Positions 16,377 to 25,174 of a stretch of 64,000 bases of DNA are shown in pieces (position 1 is the stretch's first letter; each line of letters begins with the position of its first letter). Origin of the DNA: CAYTZH01 sp964442285 (GTDB lineage: Bacteria; Myxococcota_A; UBA9160; JAFDET01); the NCBI GenBank assembly GCA_964442285.1, contig CAYTZH010000009.1:1-64000 (forward strand), in the 5' to 3' direction. Under the pieces are notes generated by a model. It was not told where the DNA came from and did no database searches. It was given only the letters and a program-made list of their open reading frames with translations. Both the position numbers and the translations under genes were made by a program.

Positions 16377-19270
16377 GCGGGGGGGGTCTCCCGCCGCAGG
16401 AGCTGCACCAGCAGCGCGCGCAGGCGCGCCGGGGCGACGGGCTTGGCCAGGCGCGGCAGCCCCGCCGCCCGCACCCGCTCCACCGTCTCCGCCGCCGTCT
16501 CGCCCGTGAGCACCGCGGCCGGAATCCCCTCCCCGTGCACCGCGCGCACGGTATCGATCGCATCGGGGCCCGTGGTCCCGTCTCCCAGGGCGTAGTCGGT
16601 GAGGATCGCGTCGGGCGCGGCGTCGCGGAGGGCGAGCCCCTGGAGCGCGTCCTCGGCGGAGCGCGCCAGCAGCGGCACGCAGCCCCAGCTGCGCAGGATC
16701 TCGCGGCTGGCCTCGAGGACACCGATGTCGTCGTCGATCACCACCACCAGGCGGCCCGAGAGCGACGCGGGCGCAGACGCGGGGGCCGACGCCGGAGCTT
16801 CGGCGGCGCCGGCCAGGGGGACGCTCACCCGGAAGGTCGAGCCGCGGCCCGGCTCGGACTCCAGGGCGAGCCCGTGACCGAGCACCCGCGCCAGGCGCTC
16901 CGCGATGGAGAGCCCCAGGCCCAGCCCCCGGCGCTCGGGATCCGCGTCCAGGCGCACGAACTCGCGGAAGATCTCGGCCTGGCGCTCGGGCGCGATGCCG
17001 GGGCCCGTGTCGCGCACCTCGATCGAGGCGCGCTCGCCGACCGCCCGGGAGGCGAGCTCCACGTGTCCCGTTCGGGTGTAGGACACGGCGTTGTGGGCGA
17101 GGTTCCGCAGGATCCGGGCCAGCAGCACGGGATCGCTGCGCACGGTGAGGCCGCTCTTGCCCACGCGCAGGGCCAGGCCCTTGCGCGCGGCGACGCCCTC
17201 GAGCTCGACCGCCAGCCCGCCGAGGAGGGCGTCCAGGTCCACGTCCTCGGGCCGCGGGTCCACGGCCCCCACGTCCAGGCGCGAGACGTCGAGGAGCGCG
17301 GAGAACATCTCCGAGAGCGACCCGGCCGAGGCCTCGATGCGGGCCACGAGGGTCTCCGCCCCGGGCGTCCCGAGCCGCTCCCGGAGCAGGCCCGCGTAGA
17401 GGCCCAGGGCGTGCAGGGGCTGCCGCAGGTCGTGGCTGGCGGCGGCCAGGAAGCGCGAGCGATCGCGGTGGGCCTGCTCCGCCGCATGCTTGAGCTGCGC
17501 CAGCTCGTCGGCGCGGACCCGCTCGTAGTGGATCGTCTCCGCGTCCCGCAGGCGCCGCAGCTCCGCCGAAGCCTTCTCCGCCACGGCGCCCACCAGCGCC
17601 AGGTCGGTCGCGGTGTAGACGTCCCCGGAGCGGCGCCGCCCGAGGGACACGACGGCCACCAGGTCCTTGCCGCAGCGGATCGGCAGCAGCACGGCGGCCT
17701 CGGCCAGCACCTCCCGCTCCACCGAGGTCAGCTCGAGGGCCGACGACAGCCCGTCCGCCACCGGGAGGGGCCGCGGATCCCGCTCCAGCGCCAGGGCCAG
17801 GGCGCCGCGGGCCGGGAATTCCGGTGCCGCCGCGTCGCCGTGCACGGCGCTCGTCTCGAAGCGGGAGGCCTCGCGGACGTGCAGCGTGACCGCCTCCGGA
17901 CGCAGGACGCCGTAGAGACGCTCGGCCGTCAGCGCGAACACCTGGGCCGGCGTCGAGCAGTCGGAGAGGTCGCGGACGAGCTGGTCGATGCCCTGCTCGC
18001 GCTCCAGGCGCTCCGGGAAGAAGAGCCGGTCGATCCGCGGGGCCAGCTGCCGGTAGAGGGGGATCAGGGAGGCGCCGAACGCGACCACCAGCAGGCCCCG
18101 GGCCAGGCCCGCGCCGACGGGCAGGACGCCGGCCAGGCGCTCGGCCGCCGCCGGCAGCAGCAGCAGGGCGCCGCCGAGGAACGCGGCCAGCAGCACCGAG
18201 TAGGTGGCGGTGGCCGACACCAGGCGGTCGATGTCGAAGAGGTTGTAGCGGACCGTCGCGACGGCCAGGGACAGCCCCGAGATCGAGAGGGCGGGAATCG
18301 CCAGGGCGTAGGCCAGCGCGAACCCGCTCCAGGTGGGATGCGCGAGCAGCACCAGCTGGCTCACGGCCAGGGGGGCGGCGCCGACGACGCCCCCGACCAC
18401 CGCCCACCGCAGACGCCGACGCCCGATCGCCTCGGCGCGCACGTAGTTGTGGGCGAGCAGGGCGAAGACGCCGGCCACGTAGACCCCGTTGAGCGCCTGA
18501 CCCGCCACGGGCACCCAGGTGGGCGGGAGCGGGCCACCGGTGAAGTAGCTCAGGCGGTGCACCCCCCAGAGGGCCACCCCGATCCAGGGCCACAGGCGCG
18601 ACGCCCGCAGGCCCTCTCCCACCTCCGCTGGAAACAGCGAGGCCCAGCGCAGCATCAGGACGACCGCAATCGGGGTCCCCAGGTTCCAGATCAGGAGCGA
18701 GGCCCAGGTCTGCCAGGCGGGTCCGCCGTAGAACTGGGCCTGGACGATGTTGAACGCGACGAAGGCCGCGAAGAAGCGGCGCGCGTCGCGCCGGTTCGGG
18801 GCGCGCAGCAGCACCAGCAGCGCGAAGACCGTCATGAACAGGAAACCCGGAGCGCGGGTCCAGGCGTAGGGGCGCGCCCGGGGCTGCAGGACGACGGTGC
18901 CGCGCTCGCCGCCGCGTTCGTAGACCAGCGGCGCCGCCCCGCCGGCGGCGGCCTCGAGGGCCACGGCGTCGAAGCCCAGGTAGCCGACGCCGCGCAGGTC
19001 CCGGTCGCCGACCCGGATCAGACGATCGCCCGGCAGCAGGCCGCTGTAGGAGCTGTCGGTCTCCACCCGATAGGCCCCGACCCGCGGATAGCCGCCCGCG
19101 GGATCCCCGATCGCCCAGACCGGAAGCTGGGCGAGCCCGCTGCGGGACACCTCCTGCACGTGCAGGACGAGACAGACGGCGAACAGGGGCAGGAGCACCG
19201 CCACCAGCAGCCAGTCGCCCCGATCGAGCAGGCCGGTCCAGCGGCGGCGGGATGCGGAGGCGGTTGCCAT
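16373..19270 (-). CDS. Hybrid sensor histidine kinase (PDZ-like, multi-TM, GAF, HisKA, HATPase, receiver)
   Basis: This is a 965-residue hybrid kinase. After a first membrane helix comes an exported PDZ-like segment with LLPGDRLIRVGDRDLRGVG, then about seven membrane helices, a GAF-like domain (about residues 420-560), a HisKA domain with SHDLRQPLHA (phospho-His613), and a HATPase with LRNLAHNAVSYT, DTGPGIAPE and GLGLGLSIAERL. A C-terminal receiver follows an Ala/Pro linker, with VVVIDDDIG and phosphoacceptor Asp892 in ILTDYALGD. Both halves look catalytically intact. It shares its PDZ-membrane-GAF layout with the kinase at 29742-32291 but adds a receiver. It is convergent with the LuxR-type regulator. 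The start is the ATG at 19270. Confidence 0.9.
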   Translation of the reverse strand: MATASASRRRWTGLLDRGDWLLVAVLLPLFAVCLVLHVQEVSRSGLAQLPVWAIGDPAGGYPRVGAYRVETDSSYSGLLPGDRLIRVGDRDLRGVGYLGFDAVALEAAAGGAAPLVYERGGERGTVVLQPRARPYAWTRAPGFLFMTVFALLVLLRAPNRRDARRFFAAFVAFNIVQAQFYGGPAWQTWASLLIWNLGTPIAVVLMLRWASLFPAEVGEGLRASRLWPWIGVALWGVHRLSYFTGGPLPPTWVPVAGQALNGVYVAGVFALLAHNYVRAEAIGRRRLRWAVVGGVVGAAPLAVSQLVLLAHPTWSGFALAYALAIPALSISGLSLAVATVRYNLFDIDRLVSATATYSVLLAAFLGGALLLLPAAAERLAGVLPVGAGLARGLLVVAFGASLIPLYRQLAPRIDRLFFPERLEREQGIDQLVRDLSDCSTPAQVFALTAERLYGVLRPEAVTLHVREASRFETSAVHGDAAAPEFPARGALALALERDPRPLPVADGLSSALELTSVEREVLAEAAVLLPIRCGKDLVAVVSLGRRRSGDVYTATDLALVGAVAEKASAELRRLRDAETIHYERVRADELAQLKHAAEQAHRDRSRFLAAASHDLRQPLHALGLYAGLLRERLGTPGAETLVARIEASAGSLSEMFSALLDVSRLDVGAVDPRPEDVDLDALLGGLAVELEGVAARKGLALRVGKSGLTVRSDPVLLARILRNLAHNAVSYTRTGHVELASRAVGERASIEVRDTGPGIAPERQAEIFREFVRLDADPERRGLGLGLSIAERLARVLGHGLALESEPGRGSTFRVSVPLAGAAEAPASAPASAPASLSGRLVVVIDDDIGVLEASREILRSWGCVPLLARSAEDALQGLALRDAAPDAILTDYALGDGTTGPDAIDTVRAVHGEGIPAAVLTGETAAETVERVRAAGLPRLAKPVAPARLRALLVQLLRRETPPA

Positions 19271-19381
19271 GGGACCCTCGCGCCCATGCTACCCCCACTC
19301 TTGGGCGGCGAGGCTCCTCCGAACGGGGGGCCGGATGGGACGGGGCCCGGGCGGGCTACGCCCAGGGCTCGGGGGACGACT

Positions 19382-20224
19382 CTAGGCCCAGTGCTCGGGG
19401 ACGGCGAGCACCGGACAGCGGGCGCGGCGCACCACCCGCTCGGTGTGGCTGCCGCGGAAGAGTTCGCCGAGGCTGCTGCGGCCGTTGGTCGCCATCACGA
19501 TCAGATCGGCGTCCTCGGACGCGGCGAGGATCCCGTCGACGACCTCGCCCTGGAGGTAGCGCGTCCGCCAGACACAGCCCTCCTGGTCCGGCAGCTCGAG
19601 GCGCGGCGCGTCCTCGCGCTCGCCGACGAAGAGCGCGGTGATCTCGACCGGGTGTACACCCAGGACGTCGGCCGCCCGCAGGGCCACGGCCACGCCCACG
19701 TGGGGATCGGGGTCCGCGGCCACCGGCACCAGGATCCGCCGCAGGGAGAGGCTGCCGTCCGCGGGATCCACGAAGCCCCGGCAACCGGCCGGCACGGTCA
19801 GGGTCATGGCCGCGGACTCGCGCAGCACCCCGTCGCTGACCGAGCCGCCCAACAGGCTCGGGAGCCCGTCCCGCAGCTCGCTCGCCAGCACCACCAGGTC
19901 CGTGGGCTCGCGGCCCAGGTAGTCCAGGATGGCCGAGGCGGGGCGCAGGCTCTTGAGACCCACCTTCTTCACCCGCACCGCGAAGCGCTCGAAGACGGCC
20001 TGGCGCGGGCTGCCCGGCTCGAGCAGCCCCCAGCGCTCGAGGGTGGAGCGCACCGACGGGAAGCGCTGCCAGTCCTCCTCGGCCGGCTGGGGATCCGCGT
20101 TCAGGATCGTGAGCGAGGTCTGCCGCGCCAGGGCGATGGCCAGGGCGTGGGCGAAGGCCACCTCGGCGGCCTGGGAGAAGTCCGTGGGATGGGAGACGGA
20201 GCGGATGAACGGAGGACCGGTCAC
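19382..20224 (-). CDS. Tandem universal stress protein (UspA-like)
   Basis: This is a 280-residue protein with two Usp folds. The first begins SVSHPTDFSQAAEVAFAHAL and ends around MTLTVPAG. The second begins LRRILVPVAADPDPHVGVA and contains DLIVMATNGRSSLGELFRGS, with the Gly-rich ATP-binding pattern, ending CPVLAVPEHWA. Such proteins bind ATP or adenylates and are induced under stress. The GTG at 20224 overlaps the stop of the upstream peptidase gene (GTGA), making it the last gene of a three-gene coupled operon. Only the second domain keeps a clear ATP-loop. Confidence 0.9.
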   Translation of the reverse strand: MTGPPFIRSVSHPTDFSQAAEVAFAHALAIALARQTSLTILNADPQPAEEDWQRFPSVRSTLERWGLLEPGSPRQAVFERFAVRVKKVGLKSLRPASAILDYLGREPTDLVVLASELRDGLPSLLGGSVSDGVLRESAAMTLTVPAGCRGFVDPADGSLSLRRILVPVAADPDPHVGVAVALRAADVLGVHPVEITALFVGEREDAPRLELPDQEGCVWRTRYLQGEVVDGILAASEDADLIVMATNGRSSLGELFRGSHTERVVRRARCPVLAVPEHWA

Positions 20225-21246
20225 CCCCCGAGAATAACTGCCAGATCCGGAAGGCCCTCGGCCAGCTCGGGCTCCGCCGGCGCGCAGGGTCGACCCCCGG
20301 TCCGCTCCAGCAGCTCGTGCAGGGCGGCCAGGGCCGCGGGGGCGTCGTTGTCCGCCCAGCGCGCCGGATCGGGCGGATTCGACCACCAGAAGAAATTGAC
20401 GAGCTTGCGGGGATCCAGGAGGTGCCAGCCGGGACGGCTCACCTCGAGGGTGACGCTCAGGGTGCCGAAGGCCCCGTAGAGAAAGGCGTCGAGCTGGCCG
20501 ACGATGGCCTCCGGGCGCTCGGGGACCGGGCGGTAGCGGCGGTGGCGCTGGTGATCCTGGAAGGGACCGCGGAACACGTCGAAGCCCCGCGCCGCGCGCT
20601 CCCGGTCGGCGCCATGGGGCTCGGGCATGTAGATCACGCAGCCGAAGCTGTGGAAGTTGAGGGCCGCGCAAAAGCGCTCCCGCGCCGCCAGGCCCGCCAG
20701 CGCCCGGCACTCGGGCTCGGACAGGGGATGGGGCCCCCGGTAGTAGGGCGAGCCGGGTCGCCCGCGCCCGCTGTTCCACGCCCCCCGGCCGGGCCGCTCG
20801 ACGAAGGGGAAGTTGCGGTTGGGATCGACGCCGCCCGCGGTGAAGCGCGAGGCGCCGAAGCCGCCCCGACCGCGGCGACGCCAGACCCGCTCGGCGCCGT
20901 CGGGATTCAGGAGGGGCGCCACCCAGACCTCCGCCCGATCGAGCAGCGCGCTGGCGCGCGGGTCGAGCCCGTAGCCCTCCAGCAGGAGGCGGAGCAGGGC
21001 CCGCGCCGCGAACGAGCCCACGTACTCCACTGCGTGGATGTGGGCCGTCACGAGCAGCCGCGGTCGGGGCTCGGGAGCGTCGCCGCCGCGCAGACGCAAC
21101 ACCCGCAGTGGGCGGTCCTCCCGGGAGCGGCCGATCTCCTCGCAGGTCGCGAGCGCCGGATGGGCGCCGACCAGGGCGTCGACCTCGGCCTCGGCCTCGG
21201 CCGGCGAGGGGTAGGCGCTCTCGGCGAGGTCCGGATAGAGCCTCAC
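20221..21246 (-). CDS. M14-family zinc carboxypeptidase
   Basis: This is a 341-residue cytoplasmic-looking metallopeptidase without a signal peptide. The zinc ligands His71 and Glu74 are in AHIHAVEYVGS and the third His in ALNFHSFGC. Substrate-binding Arg is in DPNRNFPF, and the catalytic Glu near the end is in LSVTLEVSRPGWHLL. The family removes C-terminal residues or amide-linked groups from peptides, and the physiological substrate here is unknown. The GTG at 21246 overlaps the stop of the esterase gene upstream (GTGA), and its own stop overlaps the Usp start, so the three proteins are likely made together. Confidence 0.88.
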   Translation of the reverse strand: MRLYPDLAESAYPSPAEAEAEVDALVGAHPALATCEEIGRSREDRPLRVLRLRGGDAPEPRPRLLVTAHIHAVEYVGSFAARALLRLLLEGYGLDPRASALLDRAEVWVAPLLNPDGAERVWRRRGRGGFGASRFTAGGVDPNRNFPFVERPGRGAWNSGRGRPGSPYYRGPHPLSEPECRALAGLAARERFCAALNFHSFGCVIYMPEPHGADRERAARGFDVFRGPFQDHQRHRRYRPVPERPEAIVGQLDAFLYGAFGTLSVTLEVSRPGWHLLDPRKLVNFFWWSNPPDPARWADNDAPAALAALHELLERTGGRPCAPAEPELAEGLPDLAVILGG

Positions 21247-22307
21247 GCCGCGCGCTCCGCGCCCATCCAGTCGAGGATGCGGGCGTTCTCCTCGCGCGGG
21301 TAGGTGTAGGAGAGATCGCCGATCTCCCGGTAGGTGAGGTCGGCGCCGGCCCGGAGCAGGGCGTCCTTGGCCATCCGCGCCAGCGCCACGGGAAACAGCC
21401 AGTCGAGGGCCCCGTGCACCTGGTAGACCGGCCGGCCGGCGGCGCGCGCCAGATGTCCCGCGGCCAGCGCGTGCGGATGCAGGACCCCGGAGACGGGCGC
21501 CAGGTGGGTGAAGGGCGCCCCCTCGGCGAGACCCGCCAGGAGCGCGAACGTGGCGCCGTCCGAGAGACCGGTGAGGAGCACCCGGGTGGGATCGATCCGC
21601 CAGCGCTCGGCCACGAAGTCGAGCATGGAGCGCAGCGGGGTCGCATCGAGCTCCGGGGCATCCAACGACCAGGTGCTGGCCCGGGAGGTCGGCGCCAGCA
21701 GCAGGCAGCCGCGGCTGCGGGCCTCCCGGAGCCAGGTCCAGAGGAAGTCGCGGCCCTCCCCGCCGCCCCCGTGGAGCGCCACGATCAGCGGTCGGGCACT
21801 CCGGGGATCGCCGAGGGCGGCCTCCGGCACGTACAGGTGGAACCCCCCGCGCCCCTCGCCGGCCACGAGGACCCCCACGGACGGCTCGCCACCGCCCCGC
21901 GGGTCGGGCTCCACCAGCCGGCCCTGCATCCCGGGCTCGCTGAAGAAGGCCTCGAAGGGCGGGAAGGCGAGGCGCAGCGGGTAGATGGCCTCCTGGACCC
22001 GACACTGGGCCCGCAGCGCCGCCAGGACCTCCGCGACGCCGCCGCCCTCCGCGCGGAAGCAGCGGACCGCCTCGGCGGCGTGACCCAGGGCCTGGGACAG
22101 ACGCTCGTGAAAGGCCCCGAGGCCGTCCGGGGGCGCGGCCCCCGCGAGGGCCGCCCGGGCGCGGTCCAGCCGGTCCTCCAGCGGTGCGAGCCGCTTGCGC
22201 AGGCCCGGAAGGGCCGGGGGATGCAGGGCACGTGCAATCGCCTCGAAGGCCGCGAGCACGTTCAGGACGGTCGCCCCCACCTCGGACACCGCCGCCCGGT
22301 ACTCCAT
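21243..22307 (-). CDS. Alpha/beta-hydrolase (phospholipase/carboxylesterase-like)
   Basis: This is a 354-residue protein. A helical N-terminal region of about 150 residues precedes an alpha/beta-hydrolase core with LIVALHGGGGEGRDFLW (oxyanion region), the nucleophile Ser in VLLTGLSDGATFALL, and an acid in VHGALDWLFPV. At the place where the catalytic His is expected, before TYPREEN, the sequence reads DLSYTYPREEN, with Tyr instead of His, so activity is uncertain. ATG 22307 is chosen. GTG 22325 is also in frame. It is the first gene of the esterase-peptidase-Usp operon and divergent from the diguanylate cyclase. Confidence 0.78.
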   Translation of the reverse strand: MEYRAAVSEVGATVLNVLAAFEAIARALHPPALPGLRKRLAPLEDRLDRARAALAGAAPPDGLGAFHERLSQALGHAAEAVRCFRAEGGGVAEVLAALRAQCRVQEAIYPLRLAFPPFEAFFSEPGMQGRLVEPDPRGGGEPSVGVLVAGEGRGGFHLYVPEAALGDPRSARPLIVALHGGGGEGRDFLWTWLREARSRGCLLLAPTSRASTWSLDAPELDATPLRSMLDFVAERWRIDPTRVLLTGLSDGATFALLAGLAEGAPFTHLAPVSGVLHPHALAAGHLARAAGRPVYQVHGALDWLFPVALARMAKDALLRAGADLTYREIGDLSYTYPREENARILDWMGAERAA

Positions 22308-22394
22308 GGCGGCAGGGTAATCCACACGCAGCGCGTCGCCTCAAGTCCGCCGCGGCGCAGGTCGATGGAACGAGGAGCCTTTCCGGGGGTTTGG

Positions 22395-23420
22395 ATGGAC
22401 GGCGACGCGCGCCTGGCCCGCCGACTGGCGGAGCTCCAGATCCTGTTCGAGACGGTCCAGGACCTCTCCTCGACCCTCTCCACCCAGGAGGTGATCGAGC
22501 GGCTCGTGGACCGGACCCTGGATCACCTGGATTCCGAGGTCGGCTCCGTGCTGCTGGACGATGGGGACGAGGTCCTGCGCATCGTCCACGCCCGAGGGCT
22601 GCCCGACGAGGTCGTCCGCTCGACCCGGATCCCTTTCGGCGACGGCATTTCCGGCTTCGTGGCCCGACGCGGCGAGCCGCTGCTGATTGCCGACGTGGAG
22701 GCCGATCCGCGCTTCCGGCGCCCGAACCACGAGCGCTACTACACGCGCTCGTGCATCAGCGCGCCGCTGGTGCACCGGGGCCGGATCCGTGGGGTCATCA
22801 ACGTCAACAACAAGCGCGACCACTCGGTGTTCCTGGATGCCGACCTGCAGCTGCTGCGGACCATCGCCGGCCACGCGGTCCAGGCCTATGCGAACGCCCA
22901 CCGCTTCGAGGAGGTGCTGGAGCGGGCCCAGCGCGACGCCCTGACCGGGCTCGCCAACCACGGCCACTTCGCGGCGACCCTGGAGCTCGAAGTGAAGCGG
23001 GCCCTCCGCTATCGGCGCGAGCTGGCCCTGGTGATGATCGACGTCGACCACTTCAAGCGCTTCAACGACCAATACGGCCATCTGCAGGGCGACGCGGCCC
23101 TGGTCGCCGTCGGCCGGACCATCAGCCAGCGCTCCCGCTCCCACGACACCCCGGCGCGCTACGGCGGAGACGAGTTCGCGGTGCTGCTGCCCGAGACCGC
23201 CATCGGGGGCGCCAGCGTCTTCGGAGAGAAGATCCGCAGCGCGGTGGAGGGCCTGCAGCTCGGATCGGAGTTCGGCGAAGAGGGCCTCACGCTGAGCGTG
23301 GGCGTAGCCAGCCTGGCCGAGACCGACGGACGCCCGCGCTCGCTGCTCGAGGCGGCCGACGCGCGCCTCTATCGCGCCAAGGACGACGGGCGCAACCTCG
23401 TGCGCACGGAGGCCGCGTGA
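22395..23420 (+). CDS. Diguanylate cyclase with GAF domain
   Basis: This is a 341-residue cytoplasmic protein. A GAF domain (about residues 20-165, IPFGDGISGFVARRGEPLLI..PLVHRGRIRGVINV) is followed by a GGDEF domain with DALTGLANHGHF, VMIDVDHFKRFND and RYGGDEFAVLLPE (about 255-267). The active-site motif is intact, so it should make cyclic di-GMP. An RxxD inhibitory site (RSHD) sits five residues before GGDEF, as in product-inhibited cyclases. The start is ATG 22395 after a G-rich site. ATG 22365 is in frame and possible. Its stop overlaps the following lipoprotein start (GTGA). Confidence 0.92.
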   Translation: MDGDARLARRLAELQILFETVQDLSSTLSTQEVIERLVDRTLDHLDSEVGSVLLDDGDEVLRIVHARGLPDEVVRSTRIPFGDGISGFVARRGEPLLIADVEADPRFRRPNHERYYTRSCISAPLVHRGRIRGVINVNNKRDHSVFLDADLQLLRTIAGHAVQAYANAHRFEEVLERAQRDALTGLANHGHFAATLELEVKRALRYRRELALVMIDVDHFKRFNDQYGHLQGDAALVAVGRTISQRSRSHDTPARYGGDEFAVLLPETAIGGASVFGEKIRSAVEGLQLGSEFGEEGLTLSVGVASLAETDGRPRSLLEAADARLYRAKDDGRNLVRTEAA

Positions 23421-23881
23421 TCCCGCGACGCCTCGCCGCGCTCGCCGCCGCGGCCGCCCTGGGCCTCGCGACGGGCTGCTACCAGGCCCATCACGCCTAC
23501 AACGGCCCCAAGCTCCTCACCACCGGCGCCGGTCTGGGGACCCGGGTGGAGCACGTCCGCCACTTCCGCGTCCAGGAGCGCCAGCTCTACGTGCTCTACG
23601 GGCTGGTCCCGGTGGGCAGCCGGAAGAACGGGGCGGCCATGGCCGCCGAGGCGGCGGGGGAGTACGACGGTGTCGTCAACCTGCGTCTGGCCGACGGCCA
23701 GGACCTCCTCGACATGGCGTTCAGCAACCTCGTCTGCGGACTCGGCATCCTGTGCGGCAGCTGGTCGGTCTGGGCCGAGGGCGACGTGGTGCGCATCGTG
23801 GGCGAACGGGAGCAGGTGTGGATCGAGCCCGCGCCGCCGGCCGTCGACGGCGCGCTCCCGGCGAAGCCGGAGGCTCCGTGA
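23417..23881 (+). CDS. Lipoprotein of unknown function (Bor/TRL-like size)
   Basis: This is a 154-residue predicted lipoprotein. The signal runs to LGLATGCYQA, a good lipobox. The mature part reads HHAYNGPKLLTTG, then ERQLYVLYGLVPVG and a hydrophobic stretch FSNLVCGLGILCGSWSVWAEGDVV. The pattern of short beta strands, a hydrophobic patch and small size recalls Bor/TRL-type envelope lipoproteins, but that is only a resemblance. The GTG at 23417 overlaps the diguanylate cyclase stop, and its own stop overlaps the next lipoprotein start, so the three are one translationally coupled unit. Confidence 0.7.
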   Translation: MIPRRLAALAAAAALGLATGCYQAHHAYNGPKLLTTGAGLGTRVEHVRHFRVQERQLYVLYGLVPVGSRKNGAAMAAEAAGEYDGVVNLRLADGQDLLDMAFSNLVCGLGILCGSWSVWAEGDVVRIVGEREQVWIEPAPPAVDGALPAKPEAP

Positions 23882-24348
23882 CGCGCGGCGGCCTCGTCCT
23901 CCTCCTCACGGTCCTGGTCCTGCCCCTCGGCGGCTGCATGTACCACGTGGAGCATCGGATCCCGATGGACGCGACCTTCGGCGAGATCCGGGAGCCCGAT
24001 GCCGACCGCACGCCGTTCCGGAACAAGCGCGTGAAGCGCTACATCCTCGGCGGCGTCTTCCCGTGGGCGCTCACGTACAACAGCTCCCGCCACCTGGTGG
24101 ATCCCGAGCCGGGACGCCGCATCGAGGCCCTGGAGATCCACACCCGCTTCAGCTGGTTCGACGCGCTGATCCGCTTCGTCCCCTACCTGCCCTACGTGCT
24201 GGCCCAGCGCACGGTGGAGGTCCGCGGTGTGTACGTGGATCCCGCCTCCCGGCTCGGCGCCGTGGCCTTCGAGGAGCGCCTCGCGCCGCGCGACCCGGAC
24301 GCCGATGCGGCGCCCGTGCTGCCCGCCGCCCCCGATCCCGCGCCCTGA
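23878..24348 (+). CDS. Lipoprotein of unknown function
   Basis: This is a 156-residue predicted lipoprotein. The signal peptide ends VLPLGGCMYHV. The mature part includes RNKRVKRYILGGVFPWALTY, a hydrophobic turn shared in style with the preceding lipoprotein, and WFDALIRFVPYLPYVLAQRT, which could sit on or in a membrane. It ends in an Asp/Pro/Ala-rich tail. The GTG at 23878 overlaps the previous stop (GTGA). No family was recognised. The operon links two envelope lipoproteins to a cyclic di-GMP synthase, suggesting a surface or attachment function. Confidence 0.68.
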   Translation: MTRGGLVLLLTVLVLPLGGCMYHVEHRIPMDATFGEIREPDADRTPFRNKRVKRYILGGVFPWALTYNSSRHLVDPEPGRRIEALEIHTRFSWFDALIRFVPYLPYVLAQRTVEVRGVYVDPASRLGAVAFEERLAPRDPDADAAPVLPAAPDPAP

Positions 24349-24354
24349 CCGCGC

Positions 24355-24360
24355 TACGCT
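24355..24360 (+). promoter_or_regulatory. Putative -10 element TACGCT, 6 nt before lpxA
   Basis: TACGCT within GCGCTACGCTCGCC ends 6 nt before the lpxA ATG, with no ribosome site between. A leaderless lpxA mRNA is suggested. Confidence 0.4.
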
Positions 24361-24366
24361 CGCCGC

Positions 24367-25173
24367 ATGCCGCGGGTGCATCCCACCGCCGTCGTCGAGG
24401 GAGAGGTGAGGCTGGCCGACGACGTGGAGGTCGGCCCCTTCTGCGTCCTGCGCGGCCCGGTGACCCTCGGTGCCGGCACGCGACTGCTCTCCCAGGTGCA
24501 CCTGCAGGGTCCGCTCGAGATCGGCGCCGGCAACCTGCTCTATCCCTCGGTCTGCCTGGGCTTCGCCCCCCAGTCGGTGGGCATCGATCCCGCCAAGCCG
24601 GGTCGCGGCCTCGTCGTCGGCGACCGCAACGTCTTCCGGGAGGGGACGACGATCCACCGCGCCATGACCGACCGGGGCCCCACCCGCGTCGGCAGCGACG
24701 GCTTCTTCATGGCCAACGCCCACGTGGGCCACGACGCCTGGGTGGGCAACCACGTCATCCTGGCCAACGGCGCCCTCATCGGAGGCCACGTGCGGGTGGA
24801 GGACCGCGTCTTCGTCGGCGGCAATGCGGCCGTGCACCAGTTCTGTCGCATCGGCCGCGGCGCGATGCTCTCCGGCGCCATGGCCATGTCGCTGGACCTG
24901 CCGCCCTTCTTCATGCTCACCGGCATCAACACCGCGGGCAGCATCAATCTGGTGGGGATGCGTCGCAGCGGCATGCCCCGCAGCGACATCGACGACGTCC
25001 GCTGGGCCTACCGCGCCATGTACGGGGGCGAGCACCGCAAGACGCCGCGCCAGATGCGGGCGGCGCTCGGGGAGCGCGCGGATCGGCCCCGCGTGGCGGA
25101 GATCCTGGCCTTCCTGGAGGCCTCGGAGCGGGGCATCCTGTCGAACCGCCCCGACCCGCGCCGCAGCGGCTGA
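24367..25173 (+). CDS. lpxA: Acyl-ACP--UDP-N-acetylglucosamine O-acyltransferase
   Basis: This is a 268-residue left-handed beta-helix enzyme that starts lipid A synthesis by 3-O-acylating UDP-GlcNAc. Hexapeptide repeats run through the first 190 residues. The catalytic His is His122 in ANAHVGHDAWVGNHVILAN, equivalent to E. coli His125. HQFCRIGRGAML and the GSINLVGMRRSGM turn also fit LpxA. The gene stands alone: lpxD, fabZ and lpxB, its usual neighbours, are absent. It establishes that the organism makes lipopolysaccharide. A TAnnnT hexamer lies 6 nt before ATG 24367. It is convergent with the DUF985 gene, with 1 nt between them. Confidence 0.93.
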   Translation: MPRVHPTAVVEGEVRLADDVEVGPFCVLRGPVTLGAGTRLLSQVHLQGPLEIGAGNLLYPSVCLGFAPQSVGIDPAKPGRGLVVGDRNVFREGTTIHRAMTDRGPTRVGSDGFFMANAHVGHDAWVGNHVILANGALIGGHVRVEDRVFVGGNAAVHQFCRIGRGAMLSGAMAMSLDLPPFFMLTGINTAGSINLVGMRRSGMPRSDIDDVRWAYRAMYGGEHRKTPRQMRAALGERADRPRVAEILAFLEASERGILSNRPDPRRSG

Positions 25174-25174
25174 G

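Noticed and set aside
15356..20479. Plus-strand open frame of 1707 codons running over the regulator and opposite the hybrid kinase
   Set aside because: It crosses several real genes on the opposite strand or in another frame, is low-complexity Arg/Gly/Ala/Pro sequence and has no domain.
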